Positions 1 through 8,706 are shown, numbered from the stretch's first letter. The stretch: 64,000 nucleotides of DNA from Glutamicibacter sp. JC586 (GCF_009805585.1 NZ_VHIN01000022.1:494741-558740); one strand, 5' to 3'. A program made the numbers and translations. Notes: generated by a model not told the origin, from the sequence alone.

Positions 1-855
1 TCTTTGGCCCTGGCCGGATGCTCCAGCTCTGATCCGCTGGCGACGCAAAGCAGTTCCGAGAAATCAGGGTCGGAGAAAGTCGTGGTGGGTTCGCAGGCCT
101 ACTATTCCAATGAGATCGTCGCTGAAATCTACGCGCAGGCGCTGGAGAACTCCGGCTTGGAAGTAGAACGGCAGTTCAACATCGGACAGCGCGATGCCTA
201 CATGCCTCAGCTGGAAAATGGCAGCATCAATGTCTTCCCCGAGTACACCGGCAACTTGCTCCAGTTCTTCAAGGAAGATACCAAAGCGCGCTCATCCGAA
301 GATGTCTACAAGGAGCTGGAGAAGGAGCTTCCTGATTCGCTGGCAGTCCTTGACGAGGCCCAGGCCTCCGATCAGGACTCCTACACCGTGACCAGCAAAT
401 TTGCGCAGGAGAACAACCTGGAGAGCATCGAGGATCTGGCGAATGTCAAAGACCAGCTGACCCTTGGCGGCCCACCTGAACTAGCAGAGCGCCCTTACGG
501 TCCGAAGGGTCTGGAAAGCACCTACGGCGTGAAGACCGAGTTCTCGGCAACCGGCGACACCACGGTGGAAGACCTTGTTGCGGGAACGGTGAATGTGGCC
601 AACGTGTTCACTGCGGATCCACGCATCAAGACCGAAGACCTCGTGGTGCTTGAAGATCCTAAGTCGCTTTTCCTAGCATCCAATGTGGTACCGGTAGTGA
701 CGGCAGACCAGTCCTCGAAGCTGGGAGAAGTCTTGAATCCCGTGAGTGAAAAGCTGACAGCGCAGGACCTGATTGACCTGAACGTCCAGAGCACCGTCGA
801 TAAGAAGTCGGCTGCCGACATCGCCAAATCGTGGCTCTCGGAGCAAGGCCTGTAG
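1..855 (+). CDS. Osmoprotectant/choline-type ABC transporter substrate-binding lipoprotein (5' partial)
   Basis: Extracellular solute-binding lipoprotein of the glycine betaine/carnitine/choline (OpuAC/OsmF-like) ABC family. The window opens inside the signal peptide: the first codons read S-L-A-L-A-G-C, a lipobox whose Cys would be lipidated. The mature part shows family hallmarks, with VVVGSQAYYSNEIVAEIYAQ near the N-terminus (binding-protein lobe I) and a VFPEYTGNLLQFF block resembling the E-Y-T-G segment of OpuAC-type proteins. It runs to a stop at 853-855 with a normal C-terminus. Permease and ATPase genes presumably lie upstream, outside the window. Substrate class is by family only; quaternary ammonium osmolytes are likely, but the exact ligand cannot be read from sequence. 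Confidence 0.85.
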   Translation, partial: SLALAGCSSSDPLATQSSSEKSGSEKVVVGSQAYYSNEIVAEIYAQALENSGLEVERQFNIGQRDAYMPQLENGSINVFPEYTGNLLQFFKEDTKARSSEDVYKELEKELPDSLAVLDEAQASDQDSYTVTSKFAQENNLESIEDLANVKDQLTLGGPPELAERPYGPKGLESTYGVKTEFSATGDTTVEDLVAGTVNVANVFTADPRIKTEDLVVLEDPKSLFLASNVVPVVTADQSSKLGEVLNPVSEKLTAQDLIDLNVQSTVDKKSAADIAKSWLSEQGL

Positions 856-1020
856 GCCCAGCACCGTTGCGAGGGGCGATATTACCCAGCGGCCAGCCAA
901 AGGAGCAGAGACCTGTGGCTTGCCGCTGGATCGCTTTAACACGATCTCAAACCAAAGTAATCTTCCAGGGTGATACCCTCCGGAAAGAGCATTCCGCCAC
1001 CGTGAAAGGGACTTAACAAG

Positions 1021-2421
1021 ATGGCTTCCACTGCTGTTTCGGTAGACAAGCACTACGATTTGATCATTCTCGGCACAGGATCGGGGAATTCGATTCCCGG
1101 CCCCGAATTCGATGACAAATCTATTGCCATCATTGAGAAGGGAACCTTCGGAGGCACCTGCCTCAACGTGGGCTGCATCCCGACCAAGATGTACGTCTAT
1201 GCCGCCGATACCGCCTTGGAAACCCGCGAGTCCTCGCGCTTGGGAATTAATGCCCAGGTGAACTCGGTGGATTGGCCAGGCATCGTCAATCGGGTTTTTG
1301 ACCAGCGGATCGACCTCATCGCCAAGGGCGGAGAAGAATATCGCCGAGGGGATAAGACCCCTAACATCGAGGTTTATGACCAGTTTGCCCGATTCGTTGC
1401 CGAAAGAACGCTCAAGACTGGGCAGGGATCGAAGGAAATGACGATCAGCGCGGATCAGATCGTGCTGGCCGCTGGCTCTCGTCCTTTCATCCCTGAGGTG
1501 ATTGCCGAGAGTGGTGTCCATTTCCATACCAATGAAGACATCATGCGCCTGGCCCGGCAGCCGGAATCGATAGTGATCGTCGGTGGCGGATATATCGCCA
1601 TGGAGTTCGCCCATGTTTTTGAAGCCCTGGGCACCAAGGTGAGCATCATTGCCCGCTCGGAACTGCTGCGCCATCTGGATACGGATTTGCGTGAACCCTT
1701 TAATGAGCTCTCGGCGCAACGCTATGACGTGCACTGTGGCAAGAACATCACGCAGGTCAGTCAGGATAGCCACGGAATTACCGTGACATTGGATGATGAA
1801 TCAGCCGTGAATGCCGAGGTGCTGTTGGTGGCCACAGGCCGCGTTCCCAACGGTGACGAACTCGACGTGGAACGCGCTGGCATTGAAGCTGAGGACGGGC
1901 GCATCAAAGTGGACGAGTTTGGTCGCTCAACTTCCGCCGAGGGCATCTGGGCGTTAGGCGACATTTCTTCTCCATACATGCTCAAGCACGTTGCCAACGC
2001 TGAAATGCGCGCGGTGCGCCACAACCTGCTGAACCCTCAGAACATGAAGAAAATGCCTCATGAGCACGTACCCGCGGCAGTGTTTACCCATCCGCAGATC
2101 GCCTATGTGGGACTGACCGAGGAACAAGCCCGCGAAGCTGGGCATGGCATCGCGGTCAAAGTGCAGAAATATGCTGACGTGGCCTACGGGTGGGCCATGG
2201 AAGATAAAACGGGGATTGCCAAGCTGATCGCGGACAAGAAAACTGGCAAGCTGCTCGGGGCACACTACATGGGCCCGCAGGCCTCGACCTTGATTCAGCA
2301 AATGATCACGGTCATGGCGTTCGATCTAGATGTGCGCGAGGTCGCCACGAAGCAGTACTGGATCCACCCGGCGCTGCCAGAAGTGACCGAGAACGCATTG
2401 CTCGGCCTGGACTTCTCCTGA
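1021..2421 (+). CDS. mtr: Mycothione reductase
   Basis: NADPH-dependent flavoprotein disulfide reductase that reduces mycothione back to mycothiol, the main low-molecular-weight thiol of actinobacteria; cytoplasmic. The 466-residue protein has an N-terminal FAD motif in its Mtr form (GTGSGNS, residues 18-24), the redox-active disulfide C47-x4-C52 in GGTCLNVGCIPTK, a second Rossmann NAD(P)H motif (VGGGYIAMEFA), and the C-terminal HPALPEVTEN segment carrying the active-site His-Glu pair. The GxGSGN variation and overall length favour Mtr over lipoamide dehydrogenase or mercuric reductase. The ATG follows a 165-bp gap with no visible gene. Its presence marks the organism as a mycothiol producer, consistent with the mycothiol-type enzyme at 58526-59266. 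Confidence 0.93.
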   Translation: MASTAVSVDKHYDLIILGTGSGNSIPGPEFDDKSIAIIEKGTFGGTCLNVGCIPTKMYVYAADTALETRESSRLGINAQVNSVDWPGIVNRVFDQRIDLIAKGGEEYRRGDKTPNIEVYDQFARFVAERTLKTGQGSKEMTISADQIVLAAGSRPFIPEVIAESGVHFHTNEDIMRLARQPESIVIVGGGYIAMEFAHVFEALGTKVSIIARSELLRHLDTDLREPFNELSAQRYDVHCGKNITQVSQDSHGITVTLDDESAVNAEVLLVATGRVPNGDELDVERAGIEAEDGRIKVDEFGRSTSAEGIWALGDISSPYMLKHVANAEMRAVRHNLLNPQNMKKMPHEHVPAAVFTHPQIAYVGLTEEQAREAGHGIAVKVQKYADVAYGWAMEDKTGIAKLIADKKTGKLLGAHYMGPQASTLIQQMITVMAFDLDVREVATKQYWIHPALPEVTENALLGLDFS

Positions 2422-2476
2422 GCGCGAAGGGTTATGGACTGTTGTAAATAGTACCTAGTCGTCTTACGCTTGAGCC

Positions 2477-2938
2477 ATGAATAGGAATGTACCAAAGAGT
2501 GTTGCTTCGATGGCCGGAAGGCTGTTCTTGAGCTCGGCGGTTTTGGGGATGGTGCTAGGAATTCTGGCTGTGCTCCTGATGTTCTGGCCGATCCGGGATA
2601 GCGGGTACGGCGGAAGCCTGGATTATCTGGGTATCCCGTTGGCCATCGGAGCCATTACAGGATTGCTGGTAGGGCTGATCTGCGGTGGCGGCGCGTACGT
2701 GGCCGTTGAAATCCAGAATATGAAGGACTGGAGTCCCACCGGTGCCAGCCAAGCGGTTGCTGCAGGCACCGGAGCGGCGGTGGCGGGATTGCTTCCAGCT
2801 ATGGCGTTGGTCGCCGTCGCTTTGAACGAAGCTGATCCGGCTGGGTTGATGGCCCTAGCCCTTGGGGTGCTCGCGGTATGCTTTGCCTCGGGATTCTCTA
2901 TCGTGACGGGCCTGAACCGCTGCCAAGCGCGCGGCTAA
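2477..2938 (+). CDS. Small hydrophobic membrane protein of unknown function
   Basis: I do not recognise this 153-residue protein. It is strongly hydrophobic with four likely membrane segments: about residues 17-38, 50-75, 90-115 and 122-146. Glycine/alanine-rich helices and a short charged N-terminus fit an inner-membrane protein. There is no catalytic motif. It sits alone between mtr and a small secreted-protein gene, all on the plus strand, 55 bp after mtr, so co-transcription with mtr is possible. The start ATG has only a weak ribosome-binding site. Confidence 0.6.
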   Translation: MNRNVPKSVASMAGRLFLSSAVLGMVLGILAVLLMFWPIRDSGYGGSLDYLGIPLAIGAITGLLVGLICGGGAYVAVEIQNMKDWSPTGASQAVAAGTGAAVAGLLPAMALVAVALNEADPAGLMALALGVLAVCFASGFSIVTGLNRCQARG

Positions 2939-3061
2939 ATCACCACGGATCGGCAAGCCAGGGCCGGATCAAAGCTGGTACCTGTTGATTCTCCGCCATA
3001 GCGACAGGCAAAAGTGGCATCGGGTTATAAACTTGAGCCCGTAAAATCTTCAGGAGGAATA

Positions 3062-3313
3062 GTGAAGTTGAAGAACAGTATTACCGTGGGCGCCGCAACT
3101 GGTTTCTTGGCCGTCGCGATGGGGCTGGGGGCCATCCCCGCAGCACATGCTAGCGGCAAGACCTACACGCAAACGGTGGCCAGTGCCGGTACGTGCACCA
3201 CAATGGAAACCGCAACAGTCAAAGCTTTCAAGGCTTCGGGCTACAAAGTCAGAGCTCATTCTTGTCTGAAAAGCCCTGAGGGTTACACCTTGATGATTGG
3301 CTATTCGAAATAG
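3062..3313 (+). CDS. Small secreted protein with two cysteines
   Basis: An 83-residue predicted secreted protein of unknown function. I placed the start at the GTG because AGGAGGAA lies just before it (3052-3060), although the frame is open further upstream. The N-terminus is a classic signal peptide: basic MKLKNS, a hydrophobic core to about residue 25, then A-H-A-S as the likely signal peptidase I site. The mature part (about 53 residues) is polar with one Cys pair (in AGTCTT and HSCLKS) that could form a disulfide. No family assigned. It lies about 100 bp upstream of ftsK and probably has its own transcript. Confidence 0.65.
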   Translation: MKLKNSITVGAATGFLAVAMGLGAIPAAHASGKTYTQTVASAGTCTTMETATVKAFKASGYKVRAHSCLKSPEGYTLMIGYSK

Positions 3314-3412
3314 GTCAGCTGCCAATCACGTGATCATTCTCTAACTCCCGCCAAACCCCGAGCAGACGTGTAAATTCGGGGCGCATACAGCTGATGGCGA
3401 TACCCTAGAACT

Positions 3413-6400
3413 ATGGCCCCACGTACTCAGTCTCAGGGGACGAAGAAGCCCACGACACGCAAACCCAAGGCGTCGAGCTCCTCGTCCTCCAAGAAAACAT
3501 CAGAGAATCCGGAACAGGAACTCGCCCTACCCTTACGCGCCCTGCGCAGCGTTTGGATGGGGATCGCCCGGATCTTTGGTGGCGCATTCCGCCGCATCGG
3601 TGGAACGGTCAACCCTGACTATGAAATCCGCCGCGATGGCACAGGGCTTTTCCTTGCCCTCATCGCGGTCGTCGTAGCTGTTATTGAATGGTGGGGCCTG
3701 CGCGAATCGGGATGGTTCGGACAGGGGGTGCATGCCGTTGTTGGTGGCACCCTGGGCTTTATGGCAGTGCTCTTGCCAGTGATCTTATTCATCGGAGCCT
3801 TCCGCCTCTTCCGCTATCCAGAAGCGGTCACCGCCAATAACCGTATTGGTATTGGCCTGTTGATCATGACCCTCTCCGGATCATCCATCGCCTCCTTGGC
3901 CAAAGGATCCCCGTCGGTCTCCGACGACTTTGAGCTTTTGTGGAATGCCGGTGGCATGGCCGGTTCCATTTTGGGTACGCCACTGGGTCTGCTGATCTCG
4001 GTGCCGGGGGCCATGGCTGTGTTTATTTTCCTGGCTTTCATGTCGATCTTGATCGTCACCGCCACTCCTTTCACCCAGATCCCTGAACGGATCCGCGGTG
4101 GTTACAACCGTCTGCTGGGCCAAGACCCGAATGCCACGCGGCCGGCCCGTCAGGCCGCGGCTGCTGAACTTGATCCAAGCCGTGAAGAGCACGATCAGTC
4201 CTACCTCTATCCAGAGGATGAGCCTGAAGCGCCAGCACCGAAAAAGAAAAAGCCTGGCTTCTTTGAACGTCGTGCTGCCGCGGCTCGTCAGGTCACCGAG
4301 GTTTACGACGTTGACGGGCACGAGAAGCAGAGCACCGACCGTCCCGGCGACGTTGCCTACGACAAGGCAGTGATCGATCCCGTTGACGCTTCTGAGGCTT
4401 CGACCACCGCGTTGCCGGTCTCTAACCGCAACTCGGGCAAGATCTTCGACGCGGACGAGGCCGCCACCCAAGCGATTGCCCGTCCTTCGTTCAACGAACC
4501 AGAAGAAGCATCTGAGGCAGCAACTCAGGCCATCCCGGCCGCCAGCATTCCTAAGCCTGCCGGCCCGCCTCCCGGAGTGAAGCGCCCGACCAAGGCCGAA
4601 AGCGACATGGCCGAGATTATGGCTAATATCGGCCTGAAGGCCGAACCGGAGGCCACTACCTCCGCCATGGATCAGGTGTCCTCGCGCGCCGCCGGCCTGA
4701 CCTCCGGACCGCAGTCTCCGATCCCAGCGCGTAGCGAACAACTTCAGCTCTCCGGGGATATCACATACACCCTGCCAGAAGACCATTACCTGCCAGCAGG
4801 CCCACCGGCCAAGGAAGCCTCCGAGGCTAACCAAGTGGTGGTTGATGCGCTGACCAATACCCTGCAGCAGTTCAAAGTGGACGCGAAGGTCACCGGTTTC
4901 TCCCGCGGTCCAACGGTGACCCGTTACGAGATCGAACTGGCACCGGGCACCAAGGTGGAGAAGGTCACCGCGTTGGCCAAGAACATCTCCTATGCAGTGG
5001 CATCTTCGGATGTTCGTATTCTTTCGCCGATCCCTGGCAAGTCCGCCATCGGTATTGAGATCCCGAATACTGACAAGGAAGTTGTTGCCCTCGGCGACGT
5101 ACTGCGCAGCAACAACGCCCGCAAGACCGAACACCCGATGGTGATGGGCGTGGGCAAGGACGTTGAAGGTGGCTTTGTGGTCGCCAACCTCGCCAAGATG
5201 CCTCACCTTTTGGTCGCAGGTGCCACCGGTGCCGGTAAGTCCTCCTTTGTGAACTCGATGATTACCTCGATCTTGATGCGTGCCACCCCCGATGAGGTGC
5301 GCATGGTCATGGTTGACCCGAAGCGCGTGGAACTCACCGCTTATGAAGGTGTGCCACACCTGATCACTCCGATCATCACCAACCCTAAAAAGGCTGCCGA
5401 AGCACTGGGCTGGGTGGTTCGTGAAATGGACACCCGCTACGATGACTTGGCCAACTTCGGCTTCAAGCACATCGATGACTTTAACAAGGCGGTCAAGGCC
5501 GGCAAGGTGCATCCCCCTGAGGGGTCCAAGCGCGTGCTCAAGCCTTACCCGTACCTGCTGGTGATTGTGGATGAGCTCGCCGATTTGATGATGGTCGCTC
5601 CACGCGACGTTGAAGAGTCGATTGTGCGTATTACCCAGCTGGCCCGTGCCGCGGGTATTCACTTGGTGCTGGCAACCCAGCGCCCATCGGTGGATGTGGT
5701 CACTGGTTTGATTAAGGCCAACGTTCCTTCGCGTATGGCTTTCGCCACCTCCTCGGTCACCGACTCCCGTGTGGTCCTGGACCAGCCTGGTGCTGAGAAG
5801 CTGCTGGGGCAAGGTGACGCACTGTTCTTGCCCATGGGTTCATCTAAGCCAATGCGTGTGCAGGGTGCTTGGGTCACCGAGTCTGAAATCCAGCGCGTGG
5901 TTGAACACGTCAAATCCCAGCTCGCACCGGAGTACCGCGAGGACGTGATTCCTGCCGCCGAGAAGAAGAAGCAGATCGACGAGGACATCGGAGACGATCT
6001 GGACCTGCTCTTGCAGGCCACCGAGCTGGTGGTCACCAGCCAGTTCGGTTCCACCTCGATGCTCCAGCGTAAGTTGCGCGTAGGCTTCGCCAAGGCAGGA
6101 CGTCTGATGGACTTGATGGAATCACGTGGCGTGGTGGGTCCTTCCGAGGGTTCGAAGGCTCGCGACGTGCTCATCCAGCCCGATGACCTGCCGATGGTTC
6201 TTGCTGCCATGCGCGGCGATGATCCAGCCACCAGCGCACCATCAGCCAGTGAGGCAGCCTTGGTTCAGGAAGCTAACGTGAACCATGCCGACCCGGTGGC
6301 GGAATACGCCGAGGATCTTGTCGCCAAGGATCTGGACGATCGCCCGCAGGCCGTTGACTATTTTGATGGCTCCGATGAACCGGGCGAAGACGCCTGGGAC

Positions 6401-6418
6401 CTGACAGGAAGAAACTAA
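3413..6418 (+). CDS. ftsK: DNA translocase FtsK/SpoIIIE
   Basis: Septal ATP-driven DNA pump that clears and resolves chromosome termini at division. The 1,001-residue protein starts with a basic Ser/Lys-rich tail. Four membrane segments follow (about residues 70-230), then a long acidic, Ala/Pro-rich linker (about 235-470), the alpha/beta motor, and a C-terminal gamma winged-helix domain (about 865-930) for recognition of polar DNA sequences. The motor has Walker A GATGAGKS at residues 603-610 and Walker B LLVIVDELADL near residue 716. The product is septum-localised by family. pgsA follows after 4 bp, so the two are probably co-transcribed. Confidence 0.96.
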   Translation: MAPRTQSQGTKKPTTRKPKASSSSSSKKTSENPEQELALPLRALRSVWMGIARIFGGAFRRIGGTVNPDYEIRRDGTGLFLALIAVVVAVIEWWGLRESGWFGQGVHAVVGGTLGFMAVLLPVILFIGAFRLFRYPEAVTANNRIGIGLLIMTLSGSSIASLAKGSPSVSDDFELLWNAGGMAGSILGTPLGLLISVPGAMAVFIFLAFMSILIVTATPFTQIPERIRGGYNRLLGQDPNATRPARQAAAAELDPSREEHDQSYLYPEDEPEAPAPKKKKPGFFERRAAAARQVTEVYDVDGHEKQSTDRPGDVAYDKAVIDPVDASEASTTALPVSNRNSGKIFDADEAATQAIARPSFNEPEEASEAATQAIPAASIPKPAGPPPGVKRPTKAESDMAEIMANIGLKAEPEATTSAMDQVSSRAAGLTSGPQSPIPARSEQLQLSGDITYTLPEDHYLPAGPPAKEASEANQVVVDALTNTLQQFKVDAKVTGFSRGPTVTRYEIELAPGTKVEKVTALAKNISYAVASSDVRILSPIPGKSAIGIEIPNTDKEVVALGDVLRSNNARKTEHPMVMGVGKDVEGGFVVANLAKMPHLLVAGATGAGKSSFVNSMITSILMRATPDEVRMVMVDPKRVELTAYEGVPHLITPIITNPKKAAEALGWVVREMDTRYDDLANFGFKHIDDFNKAVKAGKVHPPEGSKRVLKPYPYLLVIVDELADLMMVAPRDVEESIVRITQLARAAGIHLVLATQRPSVDVVTGLIKANVPSRMAFATSSVTDSRVVLDQPGAEKLLGQGDALFLPMGSSKPMRVQGAWVTESEIQRVVEHVKSQLAPEYREDVIPAAEKKKQIDEDIGDDLDLLLQATELVVTSQFGSTSMLQRKLRVGFAKAGRLMDLMESRGVVGPSEGSKARDVLIQPDDLPMVLAAMRGDDPATSAPSASEAALVQEANVNHADPVAEYAEDLVAKDLDDRPQAVDYFDGSDEPGEDAWDLTGRN

Positions 6419-6422
6419 TCTC

Positions 6423-7025
6423 ATGAGCGAGCAAGCTGGCCAAGGCGCCCAGCCGCCGGTGCCGACGTTGAACATAGCCAACGTGCTCACCACCATCCGC
6501 ATCATCATGGTGCCCTTCTTCGTGTGGGCCTTGCTGGCCGATGATTCCGAACAGGGACTGTGGCGTTGGATCGCCTTGGTGCTTTTTGTTTTGGCGATGT
6601 ACACCGACAAGCTTGATGGCGACCTCGCCCGCAGCCGTGGGCTGATCACCAACTTCGGCAAGATCGCTGATCCGATCGCCGATAAGCTGCTCACCGGTGC
6701 AGCGTTGGTTAGTTTCTCGATCTTGGCAGAACTGCCTTGGTGGGTCACCATTGTGATCCTGGTTCGAGAATGGGGCATCACCTTATTGCGCGTGGTGGTT
6801 ATTCGTTATGGCGTGATCGCGGCCAATATGGGTGGAAAGATCAAGACGGTATTGCAGTCCGTAGTGATCGGACTGTACTTGCTGCCATGGACTCAAGAAA
6901 TCACGTGGCTACATACCGTGGCGTGGTATCTGATGCTCTTGACCTTAGCGGTCACCGTGGTCACCGGCGTGGAGTACCTCATCAAGGCTGGCCAGCTTGT
7001 GGCTGGCGCCAAGAAGCAGAAGTAG
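6423..7025 (+). CDS. pgsA: CDP-diacylglycerol--glycerol-3-phosphate 3-phosphatidyltransferase
   Basis: Integral membrane enzyme that condenses CDP-diacylglycerol with glycerol-3-phosphate to give phosphatidylglycerol phosphate. The 200-residue sequence carries the CDP-alcohol phosphotransferase signature D-x2-D-G-x2-A-R-x8-G-x3-D-x3-D. It begins in YTDKLDGDLARSRG and ends in FGKIADPIADK, with the metal-binding Asp residues all present. Several hydrophobic helices span the rest. It is sandwiched between ftsK (4-bp gap) and the cinA-type gene (11-bp gap). The ftsK-pgsA-cinA-clgR order is common in actinobacteria. Confidence 0.93.
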   Translation: MSEQAGQGAQPPVPTLNIANVLTTIRIIMVPFFVWALLADDSEQGLWRWIALVLFVLAMYTDKLDGDLARSRGLITNFGKIADPIADKLLTGAALVSFSILAELPWWVTIVILVREWGITLLRVVVIRYGVIAANMGGKIKTVLQSVVIGLYLLPWTQEITWLHTVAWYLMLLTLAVTVVTGVEYLIKAGQLVAGAKKQK

Positions 7026-7036
7026 GGTGTGAGAAG

Positions 7037-7522
7037 ATGCTGAAGCCACAGGCCCCGGCGGTCATCGCTGCTGCCAGCGAGCGCGGTGTCCAGCTTGCCA
7101 CCGCTGAGTCGCTGACCGCCGGTATGATCGCCGCACGTCTGGCCGAGGTATCTGGAGCATCTGCAGTACTACGCGGGGGAGTCGTGAGTTATTCCTCGGA
7201 CGTAAAACGCGAACTGCTGAACGTGGATGAAAACTTGCTACAAAGCAACGGCTCGGTCGACCCGGAAGTGGCTCGCCAGATGGCCGTGGGTGCGCTCAAG
7301 GCTTGCGGCGCGGACCTTGCGATCTCAGCGACCGGCGTCGCTGGCCCCGAGCCTCACGACGGAAAGTCGGTCGGTACAGTTTTTATTGGCTGGGCCTACG
7401 GTGCGCAATCCGGCAGTCAGGAGCACCATTTTGTCGGCGATCGCTCGCAGATTCGGGAGCAGAGTACCCAAGCAGCACTTGGACAGATTGCTGCCATCTT
7501 GAATAAAGCTTCTTCACAGTAA
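7037..7522 (+). CDS. CinA C-terminal-domain family protein (nicotinamide-nucleotide amidohydrolase type)
   Basis: A 162-residue single-domain protein of the CinA C-terminal (PncC) family. In characterised members this domain deamidates nicotinamide mononucleotide in NAD salvage. The family signature TAESLTAGMIAARL (from about residue 21) and the GVAGPEPHDGKSVGTVF block near the C-terminal third are both present. The N-terminal MoaB-like domain of full-length CinA is absent, as in most actinobacterial versions. The start is the ATG 12 bp after the pgsA stop; the frame is open further upstream but overlaps pgsA. Enzymatic activity is inferred from family only. Confidence 0.88.
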   Translation: MLKPQAPAVIAAASERGVQLATAESLTAGMIAARLAEVSGASAVLRGGVVSYSSDVKRELLNVDENLLQSNGSVDPEVARQMAVGALKACGADLAISATGVAGPEPHDGKSVGTVFIGWAYGAQSGSQEHHFVGDRSQIREQSTQAALGQIAAILNKASSQ

Positions 7523-7525
7523 GAC

Positions 7526-7556
7526 GCGAAATACTATTTCTCCCGAGATATTTCGC
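7526..7556. repeat. Inverted repeat after the cinA-type gene
   Basis: GCGAAATA (7526-7533) is repeated inverted as TATTTCGC (7549-7556) around a 15-nt spacer, directly after the cinA-type stop codon and about 255 bp before clgR. The stem is AT-rich and is followed by AAAAA rather than a T-run on the plus strand, so it is a poor terminator. It could be an operator-like dyad for the clgR promoter region. Confidence 0.4.
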
Positions 7557-7810
7557 AAAAATCGGATCATATGTGGCATGTGTCGCATTTTTCAGATTAG
7601 GGTGAGAAGTAGGGAACAAAACCGTATGACCCGTCGTTGTACGAATTACAGGGCCACAAGGATGACCCCCGTATTAAACAGATCTTCGAGATGGACCTAG
7701 GAGCAAAGGCTAAATTTATGGTCAAGCAACCCTTTACAGTCAATGGTGTTGTCCGTTGGCGCGATATGGGAGAAGCCCATACGGTCCAGCCCGAGAAGGA
7801 GGAGCACAAA

Positions 7811-8131
7811 ATGGTAGTACTCCGTCATGAAATCGGCGACGTTCTTCGCGACGTCCGTCAGCGCCAGGGTCGTACCCTTCGCGAGGTTTCACACAGCGCA
7901 CGAGTTTCCCTTGGATATCTCTCCGAGGTTGAACGTGGTCAGAAGGAAGCTTCTTCGGAGCTACTTTCCTCGATCTGCGTAGCGCTGGAAATCCCACTAT
8001 CCCTGATGCTTCGTGAAGTATCCGAACGCGTAGCACTAGCCGAAGGCATCGCTATCCCAGATACCGTTCCTACGGATATGGCCAACGAGTTCGCTGAAAA
8101 GAACACCGGCAAGCCACTGGCATCGGTCTAA
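7811..8131 (+). CDS. clgR: ClgR-type helix-turn-helix transcriptional regulator
   Basis: XRE-family DNA-binding protein of the ClgR group, which activates clp protease and related stress genes in Corynebacterium, Streptomyces and mycobacteria. The 106-residue product has the helix-turn-helix at about residues 22-45 ([20 protein letters not shown]), followed by an alpha-helical region; this block is nearly invariant in ClgR. I place the start at the ATG preceded by AAGGAGG (7796-7802). The same frame stays open about 58 codons upstream from a TTG, but that extension lacks family resemblance. Position after pgsA-cinA is the usual actinobacterial context. The C-terminus ends A-S-V; ClgR levels are known to be controlled by Clp proteolysis in relatives. 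Confidence 0.9.
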   Translation: MVVLRHEIGDVLRDVRQRQGRTLREVSHSARVSLGYLSEVERGQKEASSELLSSICVALEIPLSLMLREVSERVALAEGIAIPDTVPTDMANEFAEKNTGKPLASV

Positions 8132-8184
8132 GTTCAAAAATCTTATGGTTGCCGCAGCTCAGTAATCGAGTTACCGGAGCCGTC

Positions 8185-8217
8185 CAAGGAGTCCACGTGT
8201 ACCGCGTGGGCTCCTTG
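8185..8217 (+). terminator. Hairpin terminator after clgR
   Basis: CAAGGAGTCCACG (8185-8197) pairs with CGTGGGCTCCTTG (8205-8217), a 13-bp stem with one T-G wobble and a short loop, about 50 bp after the clgR stop. No T-run follows, so termination may need extra factors. It separates clgR from the DUF3046 gene. Confidence 0.65.
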
Positions 8218-8241
8218 CCTATGTCATGGGAGAATAGCTAG

Positions 8242-8466
8242 GTGAAGATCAGCGATTTTTGGCGCAATATGGAAGCCGAGTTTGGCCCGCGTTATTCCCA
8301 CGTTCTAGCCGACTCGATGGCACTGACCGAATTGGATAGCCTGACGGCCTCTGAAGCATTGGCCAAGGGGATTAAGCCAAAACAGATTTGGGAAGCACTG
8401 TGCCTAGCCCAAGATGTCCCGGTCGACCGGTGGCTTGGCGTGGATATCGAACCCAAAGAATCCTAA
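8242..8466 (+). CDS. DUF3046 family protein
   Basis: A 74-residue acidic protein matching the actinobacterial DUF3046 family by its tryptophan-rich start (SDFWRNMEAEFG), the conserved LADSMALTELDSLTASEAL block and the C-terminal VPVDRWLG motif. It is typically encoded just before recA in actinobacteria, as here. Function is unknown. Start is the GTG at the beginning of the frame; no strong ribosome-binding site is visible. It ends about 240 bp upstream of recA, and the SOS-controlled recA promoter lies in the gap, so it is probably transcribed separately. Confidence 0.88.
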   Translation: MKISDFWRNMEAEFGPRYSHVLADSMALTELDSLTASEALAKGIKPKQIWEALCLAQDVPVDRWLGVDIEPKES

Positions 8467-8475
8467 GACGAACAT

Positions 8476-8494
8476 TCGAAAATTCCGTTTTCGA
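8476..8494. repeat. 19-bp inverted repeat upstream of recA
   Basis: TCGAAAA-TTCCG-TTTTCGA, 7-bp arms around 5 bp, lies 25 bp upstream of the LexA box of recA and just after the DUF3046 stop. A further TTCGAAAA copy follows at 8499-8506. It resembles a relaxed LexA half-site pair but the arms lack the usual C/G at the inner position, so its role is uncertain. Confidence 0.45.
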
Positions 8495-8519
8495 TCCTTC
8501 GAAAACGCCGTGTTGGATT

Positions 8520-8535
8520 TCGAACATCTGTTCGG
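8520..8535 (+). promoter_or_regulatory. LexA box (SOS box) of recA
   Basis: TCGAACATCTGTTCGG matches the Gram-positive/actinobacterial SOS consensus TCGAAC-N4-GTTCGA at 11 of 12 defined positions. It lies about 170 bp upstream of the recA start. A TATCCT sequence at 8543-8548 could serve as the -10 element, which would put the box over the -35 region, a normal repressor position. Confidence 0.85.
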
Positions 8536-8706
8536 ATATGCTTATCCTAGAAACAGCGCAGGAAACTGCATCAAAAACTTAAGCACGCAGATTGTCCACA
8601 CTTCAGGGCCATCCGAGTCCAAAGTGTCGGTGGACGAGCATACTGTCTACAGCAGGACATAAATCATGAGCAGGTCGCTAGAGGCTTGCACGAGCAAAGG
8701 TGAACC

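Noticed and set aside
831..1016. Short plus-strand frame between the binding protein and mtr
   Set aside because: Overlaps the end of the binding protein, has no ribosome-binding site and no family resemblance.
673..1773. A 366-codon minus-strand frame across the binding-protein end and mtr
   Set aside because: Antisense to mtr and without recognisable features; a codon-bias shadow.
3881..5812. A 643-codon open frame on the minus strand inside ftsK
   Set aside because: It lies wholly antisense to ftsK, has His/Gly/Arg-rich composition typical of frame shadows of a high-GC gene, and shows no domain.
8414..8662. Frames between the DUF3046 gene and recA
   Set aside because: They run through the recA promoter and the LexA box and have no protein-like features.
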